From the NCBI RefSeq assembly GCF_002494345.1, contig NZ_NXNI01000001.1, forward strand, positions 2,108,001 through 2,172,000: 64,000 nt of DNA, read 5' to 3'. Position numbers and translations under genes: made by a program. Below are positions 26,752 through 35,041 of the stretch, one piece after another (within the stretch, counting starts at the first letter, position 1; each line of letters starts with the position of its first letter). Below the pieces are notes generated by a model that was given only the letters and a program-made list of their open reading frames with translations, made no database searches and was not told the origin of the DNA. Origin of the DNA: Natrinema ejinorense. Lineage in GTDB: Archaea > Halobacteriota > Halobacteria > Halobacteriales > Natrialbaceae.

Positions 26752-27805
26752 GTTCGGTTTCGCGATCGGCGTCGTCGCGGTTGTGGACGCCCAGCGCCGC
26801 GAGCAACCGATCGTTTGCCGTGCGGTCCTTGACCGCGACGCGGACGTGGGAATCGAGCCCGCGGAAGGTCGTTGCGTCGCGGATCGCGACGCCGGCGGCC
26901 CGCGCGTCGTCGATTACCGTCGACACGTCGCGGTCGCCGACGTCACAGAGGAGATAGGGCGCGTCCGACGAATGAACCTCGAATCGCTCCGCGAGTGCCT
27001 CGCGCATCCGCTCGCGTTCATGGGCGACGCGAGCGCGGGTCTCGCGAACGAACGCGTCCTGTCGCAGGCAGTACGCGCCGACCCGCACAGCGGGCGTCCC
27101 GACCGACCACGCGCGGCGGGCCGTCGCGAGTGCGTCCCGTCGATCGCCGGTCGCGACGGCGAAACCGGCACGGAGCCCCGGCAGGCCGAACAGTTTGGTG
27201 AGCGACCGGGCGACGACGACGTGCTCGAGGTCGAGTTCGGCGGCCGACGAGCGGTCGGTAAAGCCGAGGAACGCCTCGTCGACGAGCAGCGTCGTCCCGG
27301 CGTCCCCACATCGGGTCGCAAACGCCTCGAGCGCGTCGGGATCGATCGCGTCGCCGGTCGGATTGTTCGGCGTACAGACCACGGCGAGCGCACACGCCTC
27401 GAGCACGGCGGGGCCGATCTCACACAGTTCGTCGTAGCGAACGAACCGGGGGGTCGCACCCTGGAGGCTGACTTCACGGGCGTACTCGCCGAAGCTCGGG
27501 TACGGCACCAGCGCTTCGTCGCCGGGCTCGAGGGTACATTCCATTGCGAGTCGGATCGCGGCCAGCCCGCCGGGGGTGGGAATCACCGCGGCCGGATCGC
27601 AGTCGACGAACTCGGCTGCAGCCCTGCGGTAGGCCGGATAGTCGTCGTCCGGATAGCGCCGCGACTCCTCGAGTGCGGCCGCGTAGACGTCCCCGACGCC
27701 GTCCGGGGCTCGCGGGTTAGTGTTGGCCGAGAAATCCAGCAGGTCCGGGTCCGGTTCGCCGCCGTGGGGGACCCGGCTCCCGGTTCGGACGGCGTCAGGG
27801 TCCAC
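26744..27805 (-). CDS. cobD: Threonine-phosphate decarboxylase-like PLP enzyme (CobD/HisC family)
   Basis: 353 residues from a GTG start. It is a class-II aminotransferase-fold PLP enzyme. Substrate and cofactor motifs are DLLDFSANTNPRAPDGV (~21-37, the N-terminal start of the fold), CTPNNPTG (~145), LVDEAF (~177) and the PLP lysine in ARSLTKLFGLPGLRAGF (~200). CobD makes aminopropanol O-phosphate for the nucleotide loop. A role as histidinol-phosphate aminotransferase is less likely given the setting. The GTG at 27805 overlaps the cobT stop by 11 bp; no nearer ATG keeps DPDAVRTGSRVPHGG, so GTG is most plausible. Confidence 0.85.
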   Translation of the reverse strand: MDPDAVRTGSRVPHGGEPDPDLLDFSANTNPRAPDGVGDVYAAALEESRRYPDDDYPAYRRAAAEFVDCDPAAVIPTPGGLAAIRLAMECTLEPGDEALVPYPSFGEYAREVSLQGATPRFVRYDELCEIGPAVLEACALAVVCTPNNPTGDAIDPDALEAFATRCGDAGTTLLVDEAFLGFTDRSSAAELDLEHVVVARSLTKLFGLPGLRAGFAVATGDRRDALATARRAWSVGTPAVRVGAYCLRQDAFVRETRARVAHERERMREALAERFEVHSSDAPYLLCDVGDRDVSTVIDDARAAGVAIRDATTFRGLDSHVRVAVKDRTANDRLLAALGVHNRDDADRETEHD

Positions 27806-28847
27806 GGCCGCCCTCCGCTGGCTCGTCGGCAGTCCGTTCGGTGGTCGGGTCGTCCTCGGGCCCGCTCTCGATTCCCAGCCGAGCACAGATCGTCTCGAGT
27901 CGATCCCTGACGGCGGCCATCTCGCCGTCTGGAACGAGCGAGAGTGCGCCGCCCATGCCGACGCCTTCCTTGGCCTCGCCGGCACAGTAGCGTTGCATCG
28001 CGACGTGGTCGCGCTCGTCGAAGCCGGGATCGGTGACGGTGAGCTCGCAGTCGAACCGCTCGCAGGCCTCGGCGAGCCGATCCCCCTGCTCGTCGGCCAC
28101 GAACGAGGTGGTCGCGATCGAGAGGCCCGCATCGATGCCGGCGTGGCGCAACACGGCAGCGACGGCGACCATCTGGGTCCCACCGGCCAGCGTCACCGCA
28201 GTCCCGGCCTCGAGTGCGCCCGCCGCGATCCCGGCTACCGTCAGTTGAACGGGATCCCCGACCGCTTCGATCGCCTCGAGCGGGGCGTCCTCGCAGTCGC
28301 CGGGCTCGAGGTCGCTGGCGGCCAGGGCCTCGTCGACGACCCGTCGTTTGCGTTCGACCGGGTTGGTCGGCAGCGACGAGGAGACGCCGGCCGGTTCGCC
28401 GAGCGCGGTGAGGACGCTGAGCGCGGTCGTCGTTCCACCGGGGACCGTCTCGCCGATCATGAGCCGATCGTCCGGCAGACTCGCGCCGTAATCGTAGGCC
28501 CGGTCGAAGGCGGCGGTGGCGGCCGGCACGGCGGACGCCTCTCGGATGTCGGTGCCAGGCTCGCCGCCGAGTTCGACCGTCGGCGCGGCCGTCGACCGGG
28601 TGAGTCCTGCATCGACCACCGCCACGTCGAAGCCGACGACGTCCCGGACGGCCCGGGTCACGGCGGCGGGCGTCGGACAACCGTTCGGGCTCACCGGCGT
28701 CACCGGCGATGCGACCGGCTCCCCGTACTCGAGGATCTCGACGTCCGCCGAGGGCGTGTGTTCCATCAGCTCCGGGGCGGCCCCGGCGGCGCTGATGCCG
28801 TCGATCAGGGCCGTCTCGGTCGTTCCGGCGGGGAGGATGAGACGCAT
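27795..28847 (-). CDS. cobT: Nicotinate-nucleotide--dimethylbenzimidazole phosphoribosyltransferase family (CobT)
   Basis: 350 residues. The N-terminal and central domains carry family motifs: GGTTTALSVLTALGEPAGVSS-like segment (~139-159, here MIGETVPGGTTTALSV), a loop AGGTQMVAVAAVLRHAGID (~231-249) and SIATTSFVADEQGDRLAE (~254-271). CobT activates the lower-ligand base as its alpha-ribotide. The archaeal branch is sequence-divergent from bacterial CobT, so base specificity is open. ATG 28847 starts MRLILPAGT, in agreement with the family. It is leftward and 2 bp after the cobY stop, and its own stop overlaps the cobD start. Confidence 0.9.
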   Translation of the reverse strand: MRLILPAGTTETALIDGISAAGAAPELMEHTPSADVEILEYGEPVASPVTPVSPNGCPTPAAVTRAVRDVVGFDVAVVDAGLTRSTAAPTVELGGEPGTDIREASAVPAATAAFDRAYDYGASLPDDRLMIGETVPGGTTTALSVLTALGEPAGVSSSLPTNPVERKRRVVDEALAASDLEPGDCEDAPLEAIEAVGDPVQLTVAGIAAGALEAGTAVTLAGGTQMVAVAAVLRHAGIDAGLSIATTSFVADEQGDRLAEACERFDCELTVTDPGFDERDHVAMQRYCAGEAKEGVGMGGALSLVPDGEMAAVRDRLETICARLGIESGPEDDPTTERTADEPAEGGRGP

Positions 28848-28849
28848 CG

Positions 28850-29452
28850 CTACCGGCCCTCCGTGGGACGGTTCCGCAGTCGGTCGGCTGCGAGACGGGC
28901 GTCTTCGAGTCGGTTCACGTTCACTGCCAGTCGTGAGTCGTAGTACACGTCGGTCATCGTCGTGGATTCGTCGGTCGTGCCGACCACGTTGACCCCGGTC
29001 GGCGCGAGGTAGTCGTCGGATTCGAGTCGCGTATCGATGCTGACGCCGAGTCGCCGTTTGAGCGCCGCAGGGACACACACCGTCCGCGACGCGTCGCCGT
29101 CGCCGTGGGCGGCGAGGATTCGGTCGAGGACCGACCCCTCGAGCAGCGGCAGATCCGCGGCGACGGTCAGGATCGGCGGTGAGGGGTCGGGGTGCTCGAG
29201 GACCGCCAGCAGGTCGGCCACGTAGCCGTCGCCGGCCGTCTCGATCGTCGCGACGCCGTCAGTTCGCTCGAGGTGGGACCGCGTTGCCGGTGCGTTCGGC
29301 GAGACGGCGGCGTAGCTCGTCTCGATCCGGCTCGTCTCGAGCGCCGCGAGGACGCGATCGATCATCGCGATCCCGTCGATCGGGTGCAGGGGCTTTTCGT
29401 GAGGGCTCTCGAGGCGGGTGCCCTTCCCGCCACACATCACGACAGCGTCCAC
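28850..29452 (-). CDS. cobY: GTP:adenosylcobinamide-phosphate guanylyltransferase
   Basis: 200 residues, the archaeal non-orthologous replacement of bacterial CobU. It transfers GMP from GTP to adenosylcobinamide phosphate. The nucleotidyltransferase loop MCGGKGTRLESPHEKPLHPI is at ~6-25, and ILTVAADLPLLEGSVLDRIL follows at ~94-113 (the metal-binding ADLP). SDDYLAPTGVNVVG (~144-157) and the C-terminal NVNRLEDARLAADRL are family-like. Its start overlaps the cobS stop by 16 bp, so it is translationally coupled. Confidence 0.92.
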   Translation of the reverse strand: MDAVVMCGGKGTRLESPHEKPLHPIDGIAMIDRVLAALETSRIETSYAAVSPNAPATRSHLERTDGVATIETAGDGYVADLLAVLEHPDPSPPILTVAADLPLLEGSVLDRILAAHGDGDASRTVCVPAALKRRLGVSIDTRLESDDYLAPTGVNVVGTTDESTTMTDVYYDSRLAVNVNRLEDARLAADRLRNRPTEGR

Positions 29453-30201
29453 AGTATCACCCCCAGGTGGACGCCGGCGACGCGGCCGATCTCGTTCGCT
29501 GCGCCGAAGATGTCGCCGTTGATCCCCCCGAGATAGCGATTCGCCCAGTACCAGGGGAGCCCGATCCCGGCGACGGCCCCGCAGAGGGCGAGTACACCGG
29601 GGTGGGGCCAGACGAACGTGGCCGCTGAGAGGACGACGGCCATGGGGACGAACAACGATCCGGCGGTGGCTGCGTCGGTGAACTGTTTTCCCATTCCCTC
29701 GTAGGCCGCGTGTCCGAAGCAGGCCATCGCGGCCATCCCGAATTTCGTCCCGACTTCGGCCCCGACCGCGACGCCGATCGCCGCGGGGACGGGGAGTTCC
29801 GCCAGTCCGAGGCCCGCCAGCGCCAGCGCGGCGACGGTGATCGTCACCGCGAGCAGCGCGCCGACGCCGGTCGTCGTGTCCTTGAGCACGTCGCGACGGC
29901 GCTCGACGTCGCCGTGAACCACCAGCGCGTCGCCCAGGTCCGCGATCCCGTCGAGGTGATGGATACCGGTCACCGCGTACACCGAAAGCAGGTAGCCAAG
30001 CGCGACGGTCGGGGCCGCGAGTCGCTCGGTCCCGAGCAGCGGTATCGCCGCCAGCGCACCCGCGAACAGGCCGACGAGCGGAAACGCCGCCGGCGTCGCT
30101 CGGAAGGCCTCCCAGTCGCCGTCGCGGTACCCGATCGGGAGCCGCGTCAGAAATCCGAGCGCGCCGCGAACCGCACCGATCCAGCGCCCGATCACGGTCA
30201 T
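29437..30201 (-). CDS. cobS: Cobalamin 5'-phosphate synthase
   Basis: 254 residues, a polytopic membrane enzyme that joins adenosyl-GDP-cobinamide and alpha-ribazole phosphate. N-terminal GALGFLTRLPIG (~13-24) is the CobS start motif. The active-site segment THHLDG-like (TGIHHLDGIADLGDAL, ~77-92) supplies the conserved acidic/His residues, followed by GVGALLAVTITVAALAL (TM) and further helices to FGAANEIGRVAGV (~232). The ATG at 30201 overlaps the cbiB stop in the classic ATGA arrangement. Confidence 0.93.
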   Translation of the reverse strand: MTVIGRWIGAVRGALGFLTRLPIGYRDGDWEAFRATPAAFPLVGLFAGALAAIPLLGTERLAAPTVALGYLLSVYAVTGIHHLDGIADLGDALVVHGDVERRRDVLKDTTTGVGALLAVTITVAALALAGLGLAELPVPAAIGVAVGAEVGTKFGMAAMACFGHAAYEGMGKQFTDAATAGSLFVPMAVVLSAATFVWPHPGVLALCGAVAGIGLPWYWANRYLGGINGDIFGAANEIGRVAGVHLGVILWTLS

Positions 30202-31196
30202 TTCGGTCTCACCCTCGCAGCGTGCTCCGTGTTCAGCGTCGCCAGTGCCTGCCAGTAAGCTTCGAGGTCCCGTCCGAACTCGGAGACGACGATCGCCAGG
30301 ACGACGGCGAGGACGATCGAGACGACGGCCGCCCGGCCGACGACGGTGACGGCCCGCTGACCGTCCGCCAGCGTCGGGAGTTCGCCGCCGGGATTGAGCA
30401 CGTACACGTCCGGCTTCTCGAGGCGAACCGCCAACGCACAGGCCAGCGTCGCCATCGGCCAGCCGGAGTTGGGCGACGGCGGCACCCGTGCCCACTGCCT
30501 GGCACGAACGAGCGCGAGCGGGTCCCCCGCGGCGATCGTGATCGCGCCTGCCGCGATGCGGGCGGGGAGGTACATGACGAGATCGTCCAGACGTGCGCTC
30601 GCGGTGCCGATCGGTTTCGAGGGGTAACCCAGCATCGAGTCCAGCGTGTTGACGGCCTTGATCCAGGCTGCGATCGCCCCGGCGGCCGGCAGTGACACCG
30701 GTGCGAGCACCGCAAACGCCAGGAGGGTCGCGACCAGCCCGTCCGCGAGGTTTTCCGCCGCACTCTCGACGGCACCACTGCGAAGTTCCCCGGCCGAGAG
30801 CGTCGATGCGTCTCGGCCCACGAGCCCCCGAACGTCCTCCCGAGCCCGCTCGAGGGAGCCGTCAGTGGCTGCGACGACGCCCTCGGTGAGCTCGAGCAGC
30901 GAGCGGAGGCTCGTCGTCAGAAAGAGGAGGAGTGCGGCGACGATGCCCCCGCCGATCGGATGGAGTTCGGTCGCTGCGAGGACGGCTCCAGCGGCGACGG
31001 TAGCGGGAACGAGCGGGCAGAGGGCAGCGATCACGAGGCCCGCCAGCCGCTGCCGGCGGTCGTCCGTGCTCCAGACACGATCGAGGACGCCGACGAGCCG
31101 GCCGAACCAGGCGACGGGATGGATCGGGGTCGGCGGCTCCCCGATCAGGAGGTCGAGACTGAACGCCAGGCCGATGACTGCCAGCGTCGTCAACAC
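30198..31196 (-). CDS. cbiB: Adenosylcobinamide-phosphate synthase
   Basis: 332 residues, an integral membrane amide-bond-forming enzyme that attaches aminopropanol phosphate to adenosylcobyric acid. It opens with DLLIGEPPTPIHPVAWFGRLV (in the signature region, ~15-35), then SLRSLLELTEGVVAATDGSLERAREDVRGLVGRD, and later ESAAENLADGLVATLLAF-like motif (~147-164). The start is a GTG (31196); no in-frame ATG lies upstream before a stop. It is 39 bp downstream of the HAD gene and directly upstream of cobS. Confidence 0.92.
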   Translation of the reverse strand: MLTTLAVIGLAFSLDLLIGEPPTPIHPVAWFGRLVGVLDRVWSTDDRRQRLAGLVIAALCPLVPATVAAGAVLAATELHPIGGGIVAALLLFLTTSLRSLLELTEGVVAATDGSLERAREDVRGLVGRDASTLSAGELRSGAVESAAENLADGLVATLLAFAVLAPVSLPAAGAIAAWIKAVNTLDSMLGYPSKPIGTASARLDDLVMYLPARIAAGAITIAAGDPLALVRARQWARVPPSPNSGWPMATLACALAVRLEKPDVYVLNPGGELPTLADGQRAVTVVGRAAVVSIVLAVVLAIVVSEFGRDLEAYWQALATLNTEHAARVRPK

Positions 31197-31235
31197 TCCG
31201 TCACCGCCTCCATGCTATCCTGAGAGAATCGACGC

Positions 31236-31877
31236 TCAGTCATGACTGCTCTGTTCGGCCAGCGACGTCAGTTGCGTCGGGACGTCGGCGAGGGAACCCT
31301 CATCGAGGAGCAGCGCCGTCCCGCCGACGGCCTCGACCCCGCCGTCGGCGCGTGGATCGTCACCGACGTGAACGAGATCGGCCGGGTCGACGCCGAGTTC
31401 GTCGGCGGTCAGTTCGAAGATTTCCGGTGCGGGCTTGCGCCAGCCACAGCCGACGCTCGTCACGATCGCATCGAAGTCGTCGCGGTCGAACGCGGATCTG
31501 ACGAGCGTCCGCCCGACCAGCTCCGGAACGCTACAGTTCGAACAGATCGCGACCGGCCCCCGCTCTCGAGCAGCGGCCACCGCCTCGAGCGCGCCCGGCC
31601 TCGTCTCGACGACCGGATCGAAGGCCGCGACGACGGCCCGTCTGGCTGCGTTGTGTTCGTTGTCGACGCCACGGCTCGCGAGCGCGCGCGAGACGTGTGC
31701 CGGAAGCGGTACTTCCGCCCCGTCGGGAGCGTCGACGTGGGGCTCGGCGTACGCCTCGGCCCAGTCGTCGGGCACCGTCACGTCCCGGTTTGCTAATTCG
31801 GTTGCCACGGCCGTCGCAGGATCGTCTGGCCGGTCGGCGGTCACCAGCGTTCCGAAGAGGTCGAACGATACTCCCAC
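31236..31877 (-). CDS. HAD-superfamily hydrolase upstream of cbiB
   Basis: 213 residues with a HAD phosphohydrolase core. Motif I is FDLFGTLV (nucleophile Asp at ~6), motif II is in AICSNCSV (~108), the motif III Lys is in CGWRKPAPEIF (~144), and motif IV is VHVGDDPRADGGVEAV (~171-186, two Asp). The substrate is unclear. It is the first gene of the leftward run into the cobalamin cluster, 39 bp before cbiB. The GTG start at 31877 has a TATA-like box (attaaag on the minus strand, ~31905), about 28 bp upstream, so it is leaderless. A phosphatase for alpha-ribazole phosphate or cobalamin phosphate is an attractive but unproven idea. Confidence 0.8.
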   Translation of the reverse strand: MGVSFDLFGTLVTADRPDDPATAVATELANRDVTVPDDWAEAYAEPHVDAPDGAEVPLPAHVSRALASRGVDNEHNAARRAVVAAFDPVVETRPGALEAVAAARERGPVAICSNCSVPELVGRTLVRSAFDRDDFDAIVTSVGCGWRKPAPEIFELTADELGVDPADLVHVGDDPRADGGVEAVGGTALLLDEGSLADVPTQLTSLAEQSSHD

Positions 31878-32002
31878 GACAGTGTGACTAGGACAAACTC
31901 ACTTTAATTTCGCGATCCCCTCGTATCGGTGGGCCGTCGATCGGCGTCTCGTTACCGATCCGCCCGAGCCCGCCGCGGAAATCGACCGTTCGAATCGGCG
32001 GT

Positions 32003-32089
32003 CTCGTACGGACTCCTGTCGGTCAGTGCCGGCGCAACCGCGAACCGCCCTGGGGTTGCGCGGGACATCGAGACAGGGGGACCGCCTCA
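32003..32089. terminator. Hairpin repeat element, copy A, at the aIF2-beta 3' end
   Basis: ~86 bp related to the element at 41737. An inner stem CGCAACC/GGTTGCG encloses a loop containing CCGCCCTG. The outer arms (CGGACTCCTGTC, and at the other end gacagggggaccg) form an imperfect inverted repeat. The right edge, CTCA, contains the TGA stop of the leftward aIF2-beta gene. It probably acts as a transcription terminator or 3'-end RNA structure. No copy contains an ORF. Confidence 0.7.
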
Positions 32090-32698
32090 GTCGAGCCGAG
32101 CGAACGCCAGGTTGCCCGAGATGTTCTTGATGTAGATGTCGACGACGTCACCTTCCTCCGCGCCGGGGACGAAGATCGTGTAGTTGCCCTTCTCCGCGAC
32201 CCCGTCGCCCTTGCGACCGGTGCCGGTGATTTCGACCGTGTAGGTGTTCCCTTCCTCGACGGCGTCTTGCTGTTGTTGCTGCTGGCTGCTGGTCGAGCGC
32301 TTGGTGACCGGTCGGAACGCACCGCAGGCGTCACAGCGCAACATCGGCGTCCGGTCCTCGCGGACGAGCCGGGTGTCGGGCAGGCCACACTCCGAGCAGA
32401 GGACGTATTCGTCGACGTAGGCGTCGATAGCCGCATCGAGATCCGTCTGGGAAAAAGTCCCGTTGTACCGGCCGCGACCGTCCTCGAGTTTCCCGCTGGT
32501 CCCCAGTTCGCGCTGAATGAACCGGTGGAGATGTTCGGTGTCTCGAGAGAGGACATCGGCGATTTCGTCGAGGTTCGTCACCCGCGTGAACGCGCCGTCT
32601 TTTTGTGGTTGCGGGTCGGGGATCTGTAGCCGCTGTTCGTCGCCCCCGATATCGGGGACGTCCTCCATCGCTCGGTCGAGACTCGATTCGTAATCCAT
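32087..32698 (-). CDS. Translation initiation factor aIF-2 subunit beta with C-terminal TRAM domain
   Basis: 203 residues. The core eIF2-beta/eIF5 domain carries GAFTRVTNLDEIADVLSRD (~35-53), HLHRFIQRELGTSGKLEDGR (~57-76) and the zinc-binding knuckle CSECGLPDTRLV ... LRCDACGAFRPV (~101-127). A Gln-rich linker (SSQQQQQQDAVEEG) precedes a TRAM domain (VEITGTGRKGDGVAEKGNYT and following, ~150-199), an arrangement found in Halobacteria. It helps deliver initiator tRNA and adds an RNA-binding tail. ATG 32698 (MDYESSLDRAMEDV) was chosen because upstream codons form a separate acidic reading. The stop codon is within the hairpin repeat at 32003. Confidence 0.93.
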   Translation of the reverse strand: MDYESSLDRAMEDVPDIGGDEQRLQIPDPQPQKDGAFTRVTNLDEIADVLSRDTEHLHRFIQRELGTSGKLEDGRGRYNGTFSQTDLDAAIDAYVDEYVLCSECGLPDTRLVREDRTPMLRCDACGAFRPVTKRSTSSQQQQQQDAVEEGNTYTVEITGTGRKGDGVAEKGNYTIFVPGAEEGDVVDIYIKNISGNLAFARLD

Positions 32699-32804
32699 AC
32701 GCGAGAACAGGTGATCGGAACGTAAATCCGTTCTGCTATCACGATCCACCGGCGCTCGGCGAGAGACCACGGGACGACGCCCCCCGGGTTGACGGCCTGA
32801 TTCC

Positions 32805-32974
32805 TCAGCCCGTGCTGACCCCGCTCTCGCCGAGCGCTCCCTGTGTTTCGGCGTCGAGTTCCTCGAGGTGGCGCTCGACGTCCTCGAGGATCGATTCGGT
32901 GTGGGCTGCGCGTTCGATTTGCGTCGTTCGGACCGATCCTGAACCCGATCGCGGCTCGGTTCGTCGTCGCTCAT
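32805..32974 (-). pseudogene. Possible frameshifted small acidic gene
   Basis: On the minus strand, ATG 32974 begins MSDDEPSRDRVQD, an acidic haloarchaeal-type start, but after ~18 codons the frame turns Arg/Ser-rich. A neighbouring frame then reads like real protein (ERAAHTESILEDVERHLEEL, ending at the TGA 32805-32807), but has no start codon after its upstream TAG. One base gain or loss near 32925-32940 would restore one ~55-residue acidic, helical protein. This could be a true frameshift, a sequencing error or chance. Confidence 0.3.
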
Positions 32975-33224
32975 AGCGGGGCTAGTACCACCCCTCGAAA
33001 ACGCACCCGGCCGGCACTCGCGTGGCGCTCCGGTCCCCTCGTCGCCGTGTAAACGGTGCCTACTCCGTATAGCCTCTCGCTACCGCTCGAGTATGTGGCT
33101 CATATATAGGACGGGGAATCGGGTACCTCAATTCGATGACCAGTCCTCCCAGACGACAGTCGTCGTCACGGAACGGTCGCACGATCACGGACGTAGTAGC
33201 CACAGCGGGGTACGGAGCGTGACC

Positions 33225-34193
33225 ATGTTCGGAGCACGAACGCTTCGGGGTGTGTTGCCAGGCGGACAGCGGGCCGTCCTCGTCCTCGGGATCGGTCTGG
33301 CCGTGATCGCGAGTCTCGTCGTGGCGGGCGCTGCGGGTGCATCCACAGGCGCTGTCAGTCCCGATCCGAACGAATCCGTCTCGGAGGAAGCGTACGTCGA
33401 GCAAGCACCGGAGCCGGGAGACGCGTACTTCGAGGCAGCAGCGGACGATGGGAGCTGGATCAGCTACGAGAACCCACGTGACGAGTATCGAAGCCCGTAT
33501 CTCGGCGACGGCTCTGGGAAAGTCTGTGTCACGTTGGTCAACGAAAACGGCGACCCGGTCGTCGGCGAATCGGTACCGAACACGTCGGTAACGATTCCGA
33601 CGAACGACGTCACGAGCTGGCACTCCCACGCCGACCCGATGACCGTCCGGTTCCCCATGACCGACCACTATGATCGCCCGCTCGACGCCGACCAGTTCGG
33701 AACGAGCCCTGACATCGCACAGGGCGACGGCTACATGGACTCGCACTGCATCGAGTTACACGGACTTCCCGAAGACGCGACCGTCGAGTACGGGGAAGCG
33801 GAGGTCTCGGGAGAATACGCCGACCGAATCGACGTTGCCGGCTACATCCAGCAGGTCCCCGAGGGCGATGGCTGGGACACGGATATCGACCCGGTCGCTG
33901 CTGCAGAACCCTACGCGGACGCCGGCGGCGGCTGGACCTACCGGAACGGGTCCACCCACGGACAGGTAGACGTCATCCTCCAGCTCGACGCACCAGCCGA
34001 CGAGCGGTTCGATCCCGACGGCTCGAGTGCCTCCGATTCGGGGTCGTCCGACCAGTCCACGAACGCGACCGACGGGGACGACACCGGCGGAAACGACAGC
34101 GACGAGACCGATTCGATGCCCGGATTCGGCGCGCTCGCAGCCGTTCTCGCCCTCTCGATCGCCGTCCTCGCTCGCTCTCGAGGAGACCACTGA
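33225..34193 (+). CDS. PGF-CTERM surface glycoprotein-like exported protein
   Basis: 322 residues. A Sec-type N-terminal hydrophobic segment (VLVLGIGLAVIASLVVAGAA, ~18-37) starts the chain. A C-terminal Ser/Thr/Asp-rich linker leads to the PGF-CTERM tripartite signal: the PGF motif in DSMPGFGALAAVLALSIAVL (~297-316) and a basic end (ARSRGD). Such tails are trimmed and lipid-anchored by archaeosortase A in haloarchaea. The middle domain carries CVTLVNENGDPVVGESVPNT, HSHAD and DSHCIELHGLP, with no assignable function. I chose ATG 33225 because it heads the signal peptide; the AT-rich box at 33101-33110 would give a leader of ~90 nt. The short sequence tagtagccac (33194-33203) resembles the terminus of the dispersed palindrome. 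Confidence 0.8.
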   Translation: MFGARTLRGVLPGGQRAVLVLGIGLAVIASLVVAGAAGASTGAVSPDPNESVSEEAYVEQAPEPGDAYFEAAADDGSWISYENPRDEYRSPYLGDGSGKVCVTLVNENGDPVVGESVPNTSVTIPTNDVTSWHSHADPMTVRFPMTDHYDRPLDADQFGTSPDIAQGDGYMDSHCIELHGLPEDATVEYGEAEVSGEYADRIDVAGYIQQVPEGDGWDTDIDPVAAAEPYADAGGGWTYRNGSTHGQVDVILQLDAPADERFDPDGSSASDSGSSDQSTNATDGDDTGGNDSDETDSMPGFGALAAVLALSIAVLARSRGDH

Positions 34194-34569
34194 ACTCGAG
34201 ACCGGTCGAGACGGCGTCGGCTATCCGAGGTTGGATCCGGCCGACGGGAGTAGAACTGGCGCTCTACGCGCAGATTGGTACCACGAAAGACAGGGAACGG
34301 CTACGGATGTAGCCGGGAACCATGGAGCTCCTCGCACGTCATGACGGGGTGAACCGAACGGATGGAGCAACCCACCACCAGACTGTCGTACCCCCCGTCT
34401 ATCCGAAGATTCGACCGGATCACAATAATACTGCTGGCCGAATGCCGGCAGAATTGGCGAAAACGGGTGGGAAAACCCCACGATCGAGAGTTATGTGTTG
34501 ACATACCATGTCAGAACGAGGCGCTCCGAACCAATTAGGTTTTGACGGTCGCCGCGAGATAGCCGACAA
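34194..34569. other. 376-bp gap without a gene
   Basis: No credible ORF is seen. A near-perfect hairpin (ctgctggccgaatgccggcag, 34431-34451) lies 120-140 bp upstream of the next gene. An AT-rich aattaggttttga near 34535-34548 is about 25-30 bp before ATG 34570, so it probably is that gene's TATA region. Confidence 0.6.
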
Positions 34570-34797
34570 ATGACGAACGCAAGCGAGCCGGACGAGGAGA
34601 CGCCACGCGTCCCGGTCGTCTGTCCGGACTGCGAGACGACCTCCCGCGTTGCGCTCTCGGACGTCGCCGACGCCATCGAACGGCACAACGACCAGCTCCA
34701 CGACGGCGACGATGTCGCCGAAGTCGACCCCGATATCGCCGATCAAATCGCGGATCTCGTCGCAACCGAACTCGGCCTCCTCGAGGAAACTGACTGA
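34570..34797 (+). CDS. Small acidic CxxC protein
   Basis: 75 residues with one CPDC pair (VPVVCPDCETTSRVALSDVA, ~14-33), then an acidic helical part (DAIERHNDQLHDGD and DIADQIADLVATELGLL). A single Cys pair could bind metal only in a dimer or with other ligands. It looks like a conserved haloarchaeal small protein of unknown function. The start is supported by the AT-rich element 25-30 bp upstream, indicating a leaderless message. A hairpin directly follows the stop (34803-34831). Confidence 0.65.
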   Translation: MTNASEPDEETPRVPVVCPDCETTSRVALSDVADAIERHNDQLHDGDDVAEVDPDIADQIADLVATELGLLEETD

Positions 34798-34802
34798 ACG
34801 GA

Positions 34803-34831
34803 CACACGAGACGGGGACCGATCCCGTGTGC
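34803..34831. terminator. Hairpin after the CxxC gene
   Basis: cacac(g) ... gtgtg arms with an inner GGGA(ccga)TCCC stem, beginning six bases after the stop codon (34797). Its place and G+C stem suggest a terminator or mRNA-stabilising structure. Confidence 0.45.
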
Positions 34832-35041
34832 CCACGAAACGCCGCCGGTGCTCTCCTCGAGCCGTCGATCGGCGGGTTCGAACCGATACCAATCGACGAG
34901 GACCGCCTGCGAATGTGCAACAGCGATTCACCTGCCGTCCAAAATTTCGCGACATCGCTGCTCGAGACGTTATATTTCGTCTAATCCAACCGTTGGTTCA
35001 GTGAGAAGGCTTATACTGTGATACCCGACTGTGTCCACTAT

